In this document: positions 9,389 to 16,818 of the stretch, piece by piece
Layout: each line of letters begins with the position of its first letter
Position numbering within the stretch: the stretch's first letter is position 1
Origin: Sulfitobacter sp. S190
GTDB lineage: Bacteria > Pseudomonadota > Alphaproteobacteria > Rhodobacterales > Rhodobacteraceae
DNA length: 64,000 nucleotides
NCBI RefSeq assembly: GCF_025141935.1
Contig: NZ_CP081120.1
Span: 1,922,001 to 1,986,000 of the forward strand
Reading direction: 5' to 3'
Translations under genes and position numbers: made by a program
Notes under the pieces: model-generated
The model's database searches: none
What the model saw: the letters and a program-made list of their open reading frames with translations, nothing else
What the model was told of the DNA's origin: nothing

Positions 9389-10372
9389 TCAGGCGTGTGC
9401 GGTCTTGCCGCGGTGGAATACGGCACGCCAGATTGGCGTGACGACCTTTTCACCGAGGGGGATCAACACCATGCCAAGCGCCAGACCGAACACGCCATCA
9501 ATCGCAGCCTTGGTAAACCATTCCGCAAACCCTTCGAGGGCCGCGGGCACAGCATGACCGACCGCATAGGCGGCATCATGGATCAGATGCCCCAGTGCAC
9601 CGAAGCCCAACTCTTCAAGACCATGAACGATGATCGAACCGCCCACCCAGAGCATTGCGGCGGTGCCCACAATCGTGAGTAATTTCAGAAATCCGGGCAT
9701 GCCCTTGACCAGACCACGCCCGACGGCGCGGGTCGCGGACAGCCGCCCGCCATTTGCCATCGCAAGGCCGAGATCGTCCATCTTTACGATCAGGGCAACG
9801 GATCCGTAGACCGCCACCGTGATCAGAATGGCGACGGCGGCCAACGTGGCCGCTTCCATCCAGAAGTTGCTTTCCGGAATGGCGGACAGCGCGATGGTCA
9901 TGATTTCGGCTGACAGGATGAAATCTGTCTTGATCGCGCCTTTCGCCTTTTCTTCCTCCAGCTTTGACGGGTCATCCGGCACGGTCTTGTCACCGGGGTG
10001 ATCTTCGTGCCCGTGGCTCCAGCCCAGAACATGGGCAACTTTCTCCGCCCCCTCGAAACAGAGATACGCACCCCCCAGCATCAGCAGGGGCGCAATAAGC
10101 CAGGGCGCAAATGCCGACAGGGCAAGTCCGGCAGGCAACAAGAACACCAATTTGTTGCGCAGCGATCCTTTGGTGATCCGCCAGATGATCGGCAATTCGC
10201 GATCGGCTTCAAAGCCTTGCACGTATTTCGGGGTCACGGCGGCGTCGTCGATCACGGCGCCGGCCGCCTTGGCGCTGGCTTTGGTCGCCTGGCCGATGAC
10301 ATCGTCAATCGACGAGGCCGCCACTTTGGCAATGGCTGCCACATCGTCGAGTAGAGCAATCAAACCGCTCAT
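9389..10372 (-). CDS. DUF808 family inner-membrane protein (YedI-like)
   Basis: 327 residues. N-terminus MSGLIALLDDVAAIAKVAAS and the motif PKYVQGFEADRELPIIWRI are characteristic of DUF808. Hydrophobic stretches near residues 75-105, 150-200, 225-255 and the C-terminus indicate a multi-pass membrane protein. AAAGGAGA lies just upstream of the ATG. The function of the family is unknown; a transport role is sometimes suggested, without proof. Divergent from gap. Confidence 0.9.
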   Translation of the reverse strand: MSGLIALLDDVAAIAKVAASSIDDVIGQATKASAKAAGAVIDDAAVTPKYVQGFEADRELPIIWRITKGSLRNKLVFLLPAGLALSAFAPWLIAPLLMLGGAYLCFEGAEKVAHVLGWSHGHEDHPGDKTVPDDPSKLEEEKAKGAIKTDFILSAEIMTIALSAIPESNFWMEAATLAAVAILITVAVYGSVALIVKMDDLGLAMANGGRLSATRAVGRGLVKGMPGFLKLLTIVGTAAMLWVGGSIIVHGLEELGFGALGHLIHDAAYAVGHAVPAALEGFAEWFTKAAIDGVFGLALGMVLIPLGEKVVTPIWRAVFHRGKTAHA

Positions 10373-10446
10373 ATTGTTCTCCTTTGCGTTGCGCCAAAGC
10401 TAGGTCGTCGCGCCCAGATTGCCAATTTGTCGCACGCGGGCCACGC

Positions 10447-10494
10447 CGTTACCGCTAACCGATTGATTTAACGCTAACATATGGGCGCTAACAT
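10447..10494. promoter_or_regulatory. Cluster of palindromic sites upstream of gap
   Basis: Two 14-base sites fit the core TTA-N-CG-N-TAA: CGTTACCGCTAACC (10447-10460) and ATTTAACGCTAACA (10466-10479). A half-site CGCTAACAT (10486-10494) repeats the second site's right arm with a 14-base period. From memory this resembles the operator of the LacI-family central-carbon regulator CceR of Rhodobacter. Confidence 0.5.
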
Positions 10495-10566
10495 CGCTTT
10501 GCGGCTGGCACACCCACACCGCACCTGTCTATAGCAGGCACAAAGTCAGGCATTACGGAGCATCCC

Positions 10567-11565
10567 ATGACCATCAAAGTCGGCATCAACGGTTTCGGCA
10601 GGATCGGCCGTTGCACCCTGTCGCACATCGCCCAATCGGGCCGTGATGACATCGAAGTGGTCAAACTGAACGCGACGGGGCCGCTGGAAACCGCCGCGCA
10701 TCTGATCAAATACGACAGCGTGCATGGCCGCTTTCCCGGCACCGTCAGCGTGGGCGATGGTACGCTCAATCTGGGCCAACGCGATATCGAGGTCATGTCG
10801 ACCTACAAGATGGATGAACTGGACTGGACCGGCTGCGACGTTGTCCTGGAATGTACCGGCAACTTCAACGATGGCGTTCTGGCCAGCCAGCACATCGAAC
10901 AGGGCGCACGCAAGGTCCTGCTGTCGGCACCGGGCAAGAATGTCGACCGCACAATCGTTTTCGGGGTCAACGATGACCAGCTTCTGGCCAGCGATACCAT
11001 GATCTCCAACGGATCTTGCACGACAAACTGCCTGGCCCCTCTGGCGCGCGTGATGCACGAAGCGGTGGGCATCGAGAGCGGCCTGATGACGACCATCCAT
11101 AGCTATACCGGCGACCAGCCAACGCTGGACCGGCGCCACGACGATCTGTACCGCGCGCGCGCGGCCGCGATGGCCCTGATCCCGACCTCCACAGGCGCTG
11201 CCAAGGCTCTGGGCGAGGTGCTGCCAGCGCTCAAGGGCAAACTTGATGGCACGGCAATGCGTGTGCCTACCCCGAATGTCAGCGCCGTAGACTTGACCTT
11301 TACCGCGTCGCGCGATGTCACCGTCGAAGAAATCAACGCTGCCGCCAAGGCCGCCGCTGGCGGGTACATGTCACGGGTCATGGCCTACGATCCGGACCAG
11401 AAAGTTTCGATTGATTTCAATCACACCGAGGAAAGCTGCATCTTTGCGCCGGACCAGACGATTGTGGTCGCAGACCGCACCGTGCGTGTTCTGGCCTGGT
11501 ACGACAATGAATGGGCGTTTTCCGTACGGATGGCCGATGTGGCCGTGGCGATGGGTCGGCTCTAG
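10567..11565 (+). CDS. gap: Glyceraldehyde-3-phosphate dehydrogenase, type I (first paralogue)
   Basis: 332 residues. Rossmann motif INGFGRIGR, catalytic SNGSCTTNCLAP, phosphate-binding IPTSTGAAKA, and the end LAWYDNEWAFSVRM. It oxidises glyceraldehyde-3-phosphate to 1,3-bisphosphoglycerate, or the reverse in gluconeogenesis. At the end of the second strand the acidic residue that selects NAD in most GAPDHs is alanine (VVKLNATG, A36), whereas the second paralogue has D36 (VVAINDPA). That suggests relaxed or NADP preference for this copy, an inference. ACGGAG precedes the start. The 47-residue ORF and second gap follow in the same direction. Confidence 0.96.
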   Translation: MTIKVGINGFGRIGRCTLSHIAQSGRDDIEVVKLNATGPLETAAHLIKYDSVHGRFPGTVSVGDGTLNLGQRDIEVMSTYKMDELDWTGCDVVLECTGNFNDGVLASQHIEQGARKVLLSAPGKNVDRTIVFGVNDDQLLASDTMISNGSCTTNCLAPLARVMHEAVGIESGLMTTIHSYTGDQPTLDRRHDDLYRARAAAMALIPTSTGAAKALGEVLPALKGKLDGTAMRVPTPNVSAVDLTFTASRDVTVEEINAAAKAAAGGYMSRVMAYDPDQKVSIDFNHTEESCIFAPDQTIVVADRTVRVLAWYDNEWAFSVRMADVAVAMGRL

Positions 11566-11621
11566 ACTTCTGATACCGGCCTGCCCTAGATGGGGGCGGG
11601 TCGGGCACACAGGAGATTGCG

Positions 11622-11765
11622 ATGACAAACCGGATTGCACTGGTGCTTGGGTTTTTCATCCTGCTTGCCATCTTCATCGACGGCTATTTCTATGGCACGG
11701 AACACCTGATTTTTCTGGGCAAGAAGCTGTCGGAACTGATCGAATGGATTGCTTTCTGGCGCTAG
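11622..11765 (+). CDS. 47-residue putative membrane protein between the two gap genes
   Basis: MTNRIALVLGFFILLAIFID gives one clear membrane helix, then a polar and amphipathic stretch ending LSELIEWIAFWR. AGGAG is well placed before the ATG at 11622. It begins 57 bases after gap and lies in the same direction, so it is probably co-transcribed. The aromatic C-terminus suggests interaction at the membrane surface. No function recognised. Confidence 0.65.
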   Translation: MTNRIALVLGFFILLAIFIDGYFYGTEHLIFLGKKLSELIEWIAFWR

Positions 11766-11814
11766 GACGCGGCGCTATCGGTTGACAGCTGCGCGCCTTT
11801 GCCCATCTTGATCG

Positions 11815-11834
11815 CATAATTTGATCAAATTATG
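11815..11834. promoter_or_regulatory. Perfect 20-bp AT-rich palindrome at the start of the second gap gene
   Basis: Arms CATAATTTGA and TCAAATTATG, no spacer, ending 9 bases before the ATG at 11844. A possible promoter lies just upstream (TTGACA at 11782-11787, CATCTT at 11804-11809), which would place the palindrome at about the transcription start, a classic repressor position. Confidence 0.6.
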
Positions 11835-11843
11835 GGTGACCCC

Positions 11844-12842
11844 ATGACCACCACTCTTGGCATCAACGGTTTTGGACGCATCGGGCGTGGCATTTTGCGC
11901 GCACTGTTGGCGCGTGGCGGGGATGATCTGCGGGTGGTGGCGATCAACGACCCTGCCCCGACGGCGACGCTCGCCCACCTGCTGGAGTTCGACAGCGTCC
12001 ACGGCCGGCTGGGTCATCGGGTTGAGGTGGAAGGCGAATGCATTGAACCCGGTACGGGCCCCATCCGCATGAGCCATTTGGAAAGGCCAGAAGCCCTGAA
12101 CTGGGCAGATGTCGATATCGCGCTTGAATGTACCGGCCGTTTCACTGCCCCCCCGGACGCCAGCCGGCATTTGCGCAATGGCAGTGACAAGGTGTTGCTG
12201 TCAGCCCCCGCAAAGGGCGAGATGAAGGCCATTGTCGTCGGCGTGAATGACAACACGATCACGGCCGATGATGTCATTCTCTCAAACGCGTCCTGCACGA
12301 CAAATGGCCTTGCACCGCTTGTGCACCGGCTTGATGAGGCCTTCGGCGTGGTGCGCGGGCACATGACCACCGTGCACAGCTATACCGGAAATCAGCCTCT
12401 CCACGATGCGCCGCATGACGATCTGCACCGCGGGCGTGCCGCCGGATTGTCCATGATCCCCACCACGACGGGCGCCGCCCGGACGATGGGGCTGATTCTG
12501 CCGCACCTTAAGGGCGCAATTACCGGAACCGCCATCAGGGTGCCCGCGCCCAACGTGTCCTGCATCGATCTGGTTGTTGAGCTGCGCCGCCCCATGACCC
12601 CGCAGGATATCAACGATGAAATGGCCCGCGCGGCCCTGCAGATGCCCTCGGTCTTCGGATTGACGGACCGGCCCCTTGTGTCCATCGATTTCAATCACGA
12701 CCCCAGAAGCCTGATTTTTGCGACCGACCAGACATCGGTGCAGCAGGGCACGCTGGCCCGTGTGCTGGCGTGGTACGACAATGAATGGGGATTTTCCAAC
12801 CGGATGTTGGATGTGGCAACGCTGATGGGGCGGGCGCGTTAA
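11844..12842 (+). CDS. gap: Glyceraldehyde-3-phosphate dehydrogenase, type I (second paralogue)
   Basis: 332 residues from ATG 11844, which has GGGTGA upstream and gives the same length as the first paralogue; the earlier ATG at 11832 lies inside the palindrome and has no ribosome site. Motifs: INGFGRIGR, VVAINDPAP with the NAD-type D36, catalytic SNASCTTNGLAP, MIPTTTGAARTMG, LAWYDNEWGFSNRM. The second cysteine of the usual CTTNC is glycine here; the catalytic cysteine is kept. The pair probably divides glycolytic and gluconeogenic flux, an inference from the differing coenzyme residue and different upstream sites. Confidence 0.95.
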   Translation: MTTTLGINGFGRIGRGILRALLARGGDDLRVVAINDPAPTATLAHLLEFDSVHGRLGHRVEVEGECIEPGTGPIRMSHLERPEALNWADVDIALECTGRFTAPPDASRHLRNGSDKVLLSAPAKGEMKAIVVGVNDNTITADDVILSNASCTTNGLAPLVHRLDEAFGVVRGHMTTVHSYTGNQPLHDAPHDDLHRGRAAGLSMIPTTTGAARTMGLILPHLKGAITGTAIRVPAPNVSCIDLVVELRRPMTPQDINDEMARAALQMPSVFGLTDRPLVSIDFNHDPRSLIFATDQTSVQQGTLARVLAWYDNEWGFSNRMLDVATLMGRAR

Positions 12843-13019
12843 AAGGTATCAGATCAGGCTTTGCTCGTGTCCCGCGCCCGGTGCCGTGGGAGAAATGGAC
12901 CATCCGAAGCGGGACAGCTTCGGTCACTCCCCCATCGGCAAGGGCGCCAGATGCCACTTTGGATCAAGATACAGTGACAGGTGCCACTGGCCTGCAGGTC
13001 CAGCCCCCGGCCCTGCCAT

Positions 13020-13511
13020 TCAGTCGAAACGCGCGCGCAGCTCGTCGTTGACGCGGGGCGGGACAAATTTGCTGACATCGCCGCCCAAGCGCGCGATTTC
13101 TTTGACCAGCTTGCTCGCAATCGCCTGATGCTGGGCTTCGGCCATGAGAAAAACCGTCTCGATGGAGGTATCGAGCTGCCGGTTCATCCCGACCATCTGG
13201 TACTCGTACTCAAAGTCGGCCACCGCCCGCAGGCCGCGGATGATCAGGCCCGCACCCACATCGCGGGCGCAGTCGATCAACAGGTTCTCGAACGGATGGG
13301 CGACGATCTCGATCCCGATTTCGCGGGCCAGCGCCTCGCATTCGGCCTCGATCAGGGCGACCCTTTCCTCGAGCGTGAAGAGCGGACCTTTGTCCCGGTT
13401 GATCGCGACACCGATGACCAGTTTGTCGACCAGCGTTCCCGCACGGCGAATGATATCGATGTGACCCAATGTGATAGGATCGAAGGTGCCGGGATAGAGG
13501 CCAACGCGCAT
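13020..13511 (-). CDS. coaD: Phosphopantetheine adenylyltransferase
   Basis: 163 residues. Nucleotidyltransferase motif PGTFDPITLGH (H17), IIRGLRAVADFEYEYQM, MNRQLDTSIETVFLMAE. It adds AMP to 4'-phosphopantetheine in CoA synthesis and acts in the cytoplasm. The final ATP-contact region reads IASKLVKEIARLGG where many homologues have ISSSxVKE; this is within family variation. It ends 177 bases from gap2 on the opposite strand. No clear terminator is seen between them. Confidence 0.96.
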   Translation of the reverse strand: MRVGLYPGTFDPITLGHIDIIRRAGTLVDKLVIGVAINRDKGPLFTLEERVALIEAECEALAREIGIEIVAHPFENLLIDCARDVGAGLIIRGLRAVADFEYEYQMVGMNRQLDTSIETVFLMAEAQHQAIASKLVKEIARLGGDVSKFVPPRVNDELRARFD

Positions 13512-13598
13512 GAGGCGGTCCTTTCAACGTCTCGTAATTGCGCGCAGGCAATCATGCCACCGCTTTGGATGCAAGCGATGCATGTGTCTGACGCAGTG

Positions 13599-14033
13599 TC
13601 AGTGGCCGCGGATCATGCCCTCGAGCGCGTCCTTTTCCATCGCCAGTTCGGACAGACGCGCCTTGACGACATCGCCGAGCGAAATCAGCCCGACCAGTTT
13701 GCCCTCGTGCAGAACGGGCATGTGACGGAACCGGCCTTCGGTCATCTGCGACATCACCTGTTCTGCGGTCGTATCGCGGCTGCAGGTGATCAGCTTGCGG
13801 GTCATGATGCCAGTGACCTGATCGGTCAGGCACGCGGCCCCCTGCTTTCCCAGTTCGCGCACGATATCGCGTTCCGACAGGATACCGTCGGGTGTTTCAC
13901 CATTTGCAGATATGACAATCGTCCCGATACGCCGCTCGGACAGCATCGCCGTGGCCCCCGCGATCGTCAGATCGGGACCGGCGGTGACAACCTTGTCACT
14001 GTCCTTGGAATTGAGGATTTGCGACACCAACAT
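13599..14033 (-). CDS. CBS-pair domain protein
   Basis: 144 residues made almost entirely of two CBS domains. The first covers residues 8-65 (LTIAGATAMLSERRIGTIVI, DGILSERDIVREL). The second covers residues 70-130 (VTGIMTRKLITCSRDTTAEQ, FRHMPVLHEGKLVGLISLGD). Stand-alone CBS pairs sense adenosyl ligands such as AMP or NAD(H) and regulate partner proteins; the partner is not evident. AGGAGGATGA precedes the start. Confidence 0.92.
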   Translation of the reverse strand: MLVSQILNSKDSDKVVTAGPDLTIAGATAMLSERRIGTIVISANGETPDGILSERDIVRELGKQGAACLTDQVTGIMTRKLITCSRDTTAEQVMSQMTEGRFRHMPVLHEGKLVGLISLGDVVKARLSELAMEKDALEGMIRGH

Positions 14034-14095
14034 TGATCATCCTCCTATGATGGCTGCTGAGGTCTCTTCAGCGTCCTCCACGACGGCCCTTCGTG

Positions 14096-14989
14096 TCAAG
14101 CGTGTGCTTCAAGTCGGCCGACTTCGGCGCGCACCCCGGCCGCCAGCGCGTCGGCAAACCGCGCGAGGCGCAGATTGCCTGCATCGTCGGCGTGCCGGAT
14201 GAGGTAGAACGCGCGTGTGAGGCTGACGCTGTCTTGCAAAACCCGCGTGACACCGGGTGCGAATGGCAGGCTGAAGTCATGAACGACCCCCACGCCCGCG
14301 CCTTGCCGGATCATGTTCACCTGAACCGAAACGGAGTTTGATGCCAGCGGCACCCGCCCTGCCCCCAATGCGTCCAGATAATCGAGTTCGCGATCAAAAA
14401 TCATGTCCGGAATATAGCCGACCAGCCGATGGGCGCCGAGATCGGCGGCAGTTTTCAAGGGCGGCGCCTTTTCCAGATAATCCTGGGCGGCGGCGAGATG
14501 CAGATGATACCGGGTGATCTGGCGCACCACCAACCGCCCCGCGGTCGGCGCGCTCACCCCGATGGCCATATCCGCTTCGCGACGTGACAGGTTGAACACC
14601 CGCGGTAATGCCACAATCTGGATATCGAGGTCGGGATTTTCCGCGGCGATACCGGCGCACACCTGTGGCAGGACGAAATTGGCACAGCCATCCGGCGCGC
14701 CGAGCCTGATCTGGCCGGAGAGCCCCTCGCCCGCATCCGACACCCCCGCAGTCGCGGAGCGCATCGCCTGTTCCGCTGCGGCGGCCCGCTCGAGCAACAG
14801 CGCACCTGCGGGCGTCAGCATATAACCCTGCGGTGATTTGACAAAAAGCGCCGCCTGCATGTCGGCCTCGAGCCGCGCCATGCGGCGCCCGAGGGTCGCC
14901 GGATCGAGCCGCAAGAGCTTGCCCGCACCAGACAGGCTTTGCTCGCGGGCGACGGCCAGAAACAGCCGCATGTCATCCCAGTTACGCAA
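14096..14989 (-). CDS. LysR-family transcriptional regulator next to mmsA
   Basis: 297 residues. The N-terminal winged helix-turn-helix is MRNWDDMRLFLAVAREQSLS followed by GAGKLLRLDPATLGRRMARLE. The effector domain begins near residue 90 (GQIRLGAPDGCANFVLPQV). Divergent from mmsA with 159 bases between, the usual arrangement for a LysR activator and its target. The N-terminus NWDD with LDPATLGRRM resembles the subgroup lacking the common SQPALS motif. The ligand is unknown; a valine or propionate pathway intermediate is plausible. Confidence 0.93.
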   Translation of the reverse strand: MRNWDDMRLFLAVAREQSLSGAGKLLRLDPATLGRRMARLEADMQAALFVKSPQGYMLTPAGALLLERAAAAEQAMRSATAGVSDAGEGLSGQIRLGAPDGCANFVLPQVCAGIAAENPDLDIQIVALPRVFNLSRREADMAIGVSAPTAGRLVVRQITRYHLHLAAAQDYLEKAPPLKTAADLGAHRLVGYIPDMIFDRELDYLDALGAGRVPLASNSVSVQVNMIRQGAGVGVVHDFSLPFAPGVTRVLQDSVSLTRAFYLIRHADDAGNLRLARFADALAAGVRAEVGRLEAHA

Positions 14990-15054
14990 GGAACCGCGCG
15001 TATCGTTGCGATGTGTATACGTTGGGCATCATATTGGTCCGATACTCCTCGCGC

Positions 15055-15110
15055 TTTGCAGAAATGCAAAACGATTTTGATACCTTGCCCCTACCAAGCG
15101 CGTTTTTGCA
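15055..15110. promoter_or_regulatory. TTTGCA/TGCAAA half-site cluster upstream of mmsA
   Basis: Inverted repeat TTTGCA-GAAA-TGCAAA (15055-15070) and a further TTTGCAAG (15105-15112), 38-94 bases before the mmsA ATG. From memory, TTTGCAAA-type half-sites are the targets of ScfR-family regulators of propionyl-CoA metabolism (PccR, RamB, MccR). The neighbouring LysR protein is the alternative binder. Confidence 0.5.
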
Positions 15111-15148
15111 AGACTAAGCTGCGCGGGAACACTGATCAGGAGACTGCC

Positions 15149-16648
15149 ATGCAAGAGCTTACCCATTACCTCAACGGCGAACATGTCAAAGGCACATCGG
15201 GCCGGTTTGCCGATGTGATGAACCCCGCAACAGGCGAAGTTCAGGCCAAGTGCCCGCTGGCGTCGAAGGAAGAGTTGCAGCAGGCCGTAGCCTATGCGCA
15301 GGCCGCCCAACCGGCATGGGCCGCAACGAACCCGCAGCGGCGCGCGCGGGTGATGATGAAGTTCGTCGACCTGCTGAACCGTGACATGGACAAGCTCGCC
15401 GAGGCATTGAGCCGCGAGCACGGAAAGACGTTGCCGGATGCGGCCGGTGACGTGCAACGCGGGCTGGAAGTTGTCGAATACTGCATCGGGGCCCCGCAAC
15501 TGTTGAAAGGCGAATACACCGACAGCGCCGGTCCGGGCATCGACATGTATTCCATGCGGCAGGCCCTGGGCGTGACGGCGGGCATAACGCCTTTCAACTT
15601 TCCGGCGATGATACCGATGTGGATGTGCGCGCCTGCCATCGCATGCGGCAACGCCTTTATCCTCAAACCCTCCGAACGCGACCCTTCCGTGCCCCTGATG
15701 TTGGCGGAATTGCTGGAAGAAGCCGGTCTGCCCAAAGGCATCATGCAGGTGGTGAACGGGGACAAGGAAGCCGTTGATGCCATTTTGTACGACGAGGTGA
15801 TCCAGTCGGTGGGGTTCGTCGGATCGACCCCGATTGCGGAGTATATCTATGCCACGGGCTGCGCACAGGGCAAGCGTGTCCAGTGTTTCGGTGGTGCCAA
15901 GAACCATATGATCATCATGCCCGATGCCGATATGGATCAGGCCGCGGACGCGCTCGTCGGGGCCGGCTATGGCGCGGCGGGAGAGCGGTGCATGGCGATC
16001 TCGGTTGCCGTTCCGGTCGGTGACGAGACCGCGGACAGATTGATCGAAAAGCTGGTGCCGCGGATCGAAAAGCTGAAGGTGGGCCCGTATACAGCCGGTA
16101 ATGACGTGGACTACGGACCCGTTGTCACGGGTGCGGCCAAAGCCAATATCGAACGGCTGGTCCAGACGGGCATCGATCAGGGCGCGGAACTGGTCGTCGA
16201 CGGGCGCGATTTCAAGCTACAGGGATACGAGGACGGATATTTCGTCGGGCCCCACCTCTTCGACCGTGCGACGAAGGACATGGATATCTATACGCAGGAA
16301 ATCTTTGGGCCGGTCCTCACTTGCGTGCGGGCGCAGACCTACGAAGAAGCGCTCGGATTAGCGATGGACCACGAGTACGGCAACGGTACGGCAATCTTTA
16401 CCCGTGACGGCGACGCGGCCCGCGATTTCGCCAACCGGATCAATATCGGCATGGTGGGCATCAATGTCCCCATCCCCGTGCCGCTTGCCTATCACACCTT
16501 TGGCGGCTGGAAGAAATCCGTATTCGGAGACTTGAACCAGCACGGCCCCGATGCGTTCAAATTCTACACCAGAACCAAAACCGTCACGGCACGCTGGCCT
16601 TCGGGGATCAAGGAAGGCGGCGAATTCTCAATTCCGGTCATGGAATAG
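15149..16648 (+). CDS. mmsA: CoA-acylating methylmalonate-semialdehyde dehydrogenase
   Basis: 499 residues. The start MQELTHYLNGEHVKG has AGGAGA upstream. Aldehyde dehydrogenase features include GVTAGITPFNFPAMIPMWM, KPSERDPSVPL, VGFVGSTPIAEYI and catalytic GERCMA (C281). GERCMA rather than GQxC is typical of the CoA-dependent MmsA type, which makes propionyl-CoA from methylmalonate semialdehyde in valine degradation. The downstream genes supply the earlier steps. A 10-bp hairpin follows the stop. Confidence 0.96.
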   Translation: MQELTHYLNGEHVKGTSGRFADVMNPATGEVQAKCPLASKEELQQAVAYAQAAQPAWAATNPQRRARVMMKFVDLLNRDMDKLAEALSREHGKTLPDAAGDVQRGLEVVEYCIGAPQLLKGEYTDSAGPGIDMYSMRQALGVTAGITPFNFPAMIPMWMCAPAIACGNAFILKPSERDPSVPLMLAELLEEAGLPKGIMQVVNGDKEAVDAILYDEVIQSVGFVGSTPIAEYIYATGCAQGKRVQCFGGAKNHMIIMPDADMDQAADALVGAGYGAAGERCMAISVAVPVGDETADRLIEKLVPRIEKLKVGPYTAGNDVDYGPVVTGAAKANIERLVQTGIDQGAELVVDGRDFKLQGYEDGYFVGPHLFDRATKDMDIYTQEIFGPVLTCVRAQTYEEALGLAMDHEYGNGTAIFTRDGDAARDFANRINIGMVGINVPIPVPLAYHTFGGWKKSVFGDLNQHGPDAFKFYTRTKTVTARWPSGIKEGGEFSIPVME

Positions 16649-16655
16649 CCCGCCC

Positions 16656-16688
16656 CCCGCAGGCGTTGGACCATGCAGCGCCTGCGGG
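16656..16688 (+). other. Hairpin after mmsA without a T-tract
   Basis: 10-bp stem CCCGCAGGCG/CGCCTGCGGG with a 13-base loop, 7 bases after the stop. There is no run of Ts, so it is more likely an mRNA 3'-end stabiliser or factor-assisted terminator than a simple intrinsic terminator. Confidence 0.6.
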
Positions 16689-16757
16689 ATTGAGTTTAAG
16701 AGCAAGATGAAGCAAGGCTGCGCAGGCATGTGCGACACCAGCGGGGGTCGAATGGCT

Positions 16758-16780
16758 GCAAAACTCTCGCAAGGTTTTGC
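16758..16780. promoter_or_regulatory. Inverted repeat upstream of the acyl-CoA dehydrogenase operon
   Basis: GCAAAAC (16758-16764) and GTTTTGC (16774-16780) with a 9-base spacer, 39 bases before the start at 16819. The left arm includes TGCAAA, as in the mmsA region, so the same regulator could act here. Confidence 0.4.
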
Positions 16781-16818
16781 GACTAGAAGCCGGTGAATCA
16801 TAGGGTCGGGAGAATGAA

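Noticed and set aside
16656..16688. Intrinsic terminator after mmsA
   Set aside because: Stem is good but there is no T-run; recorded only as a hairpin.
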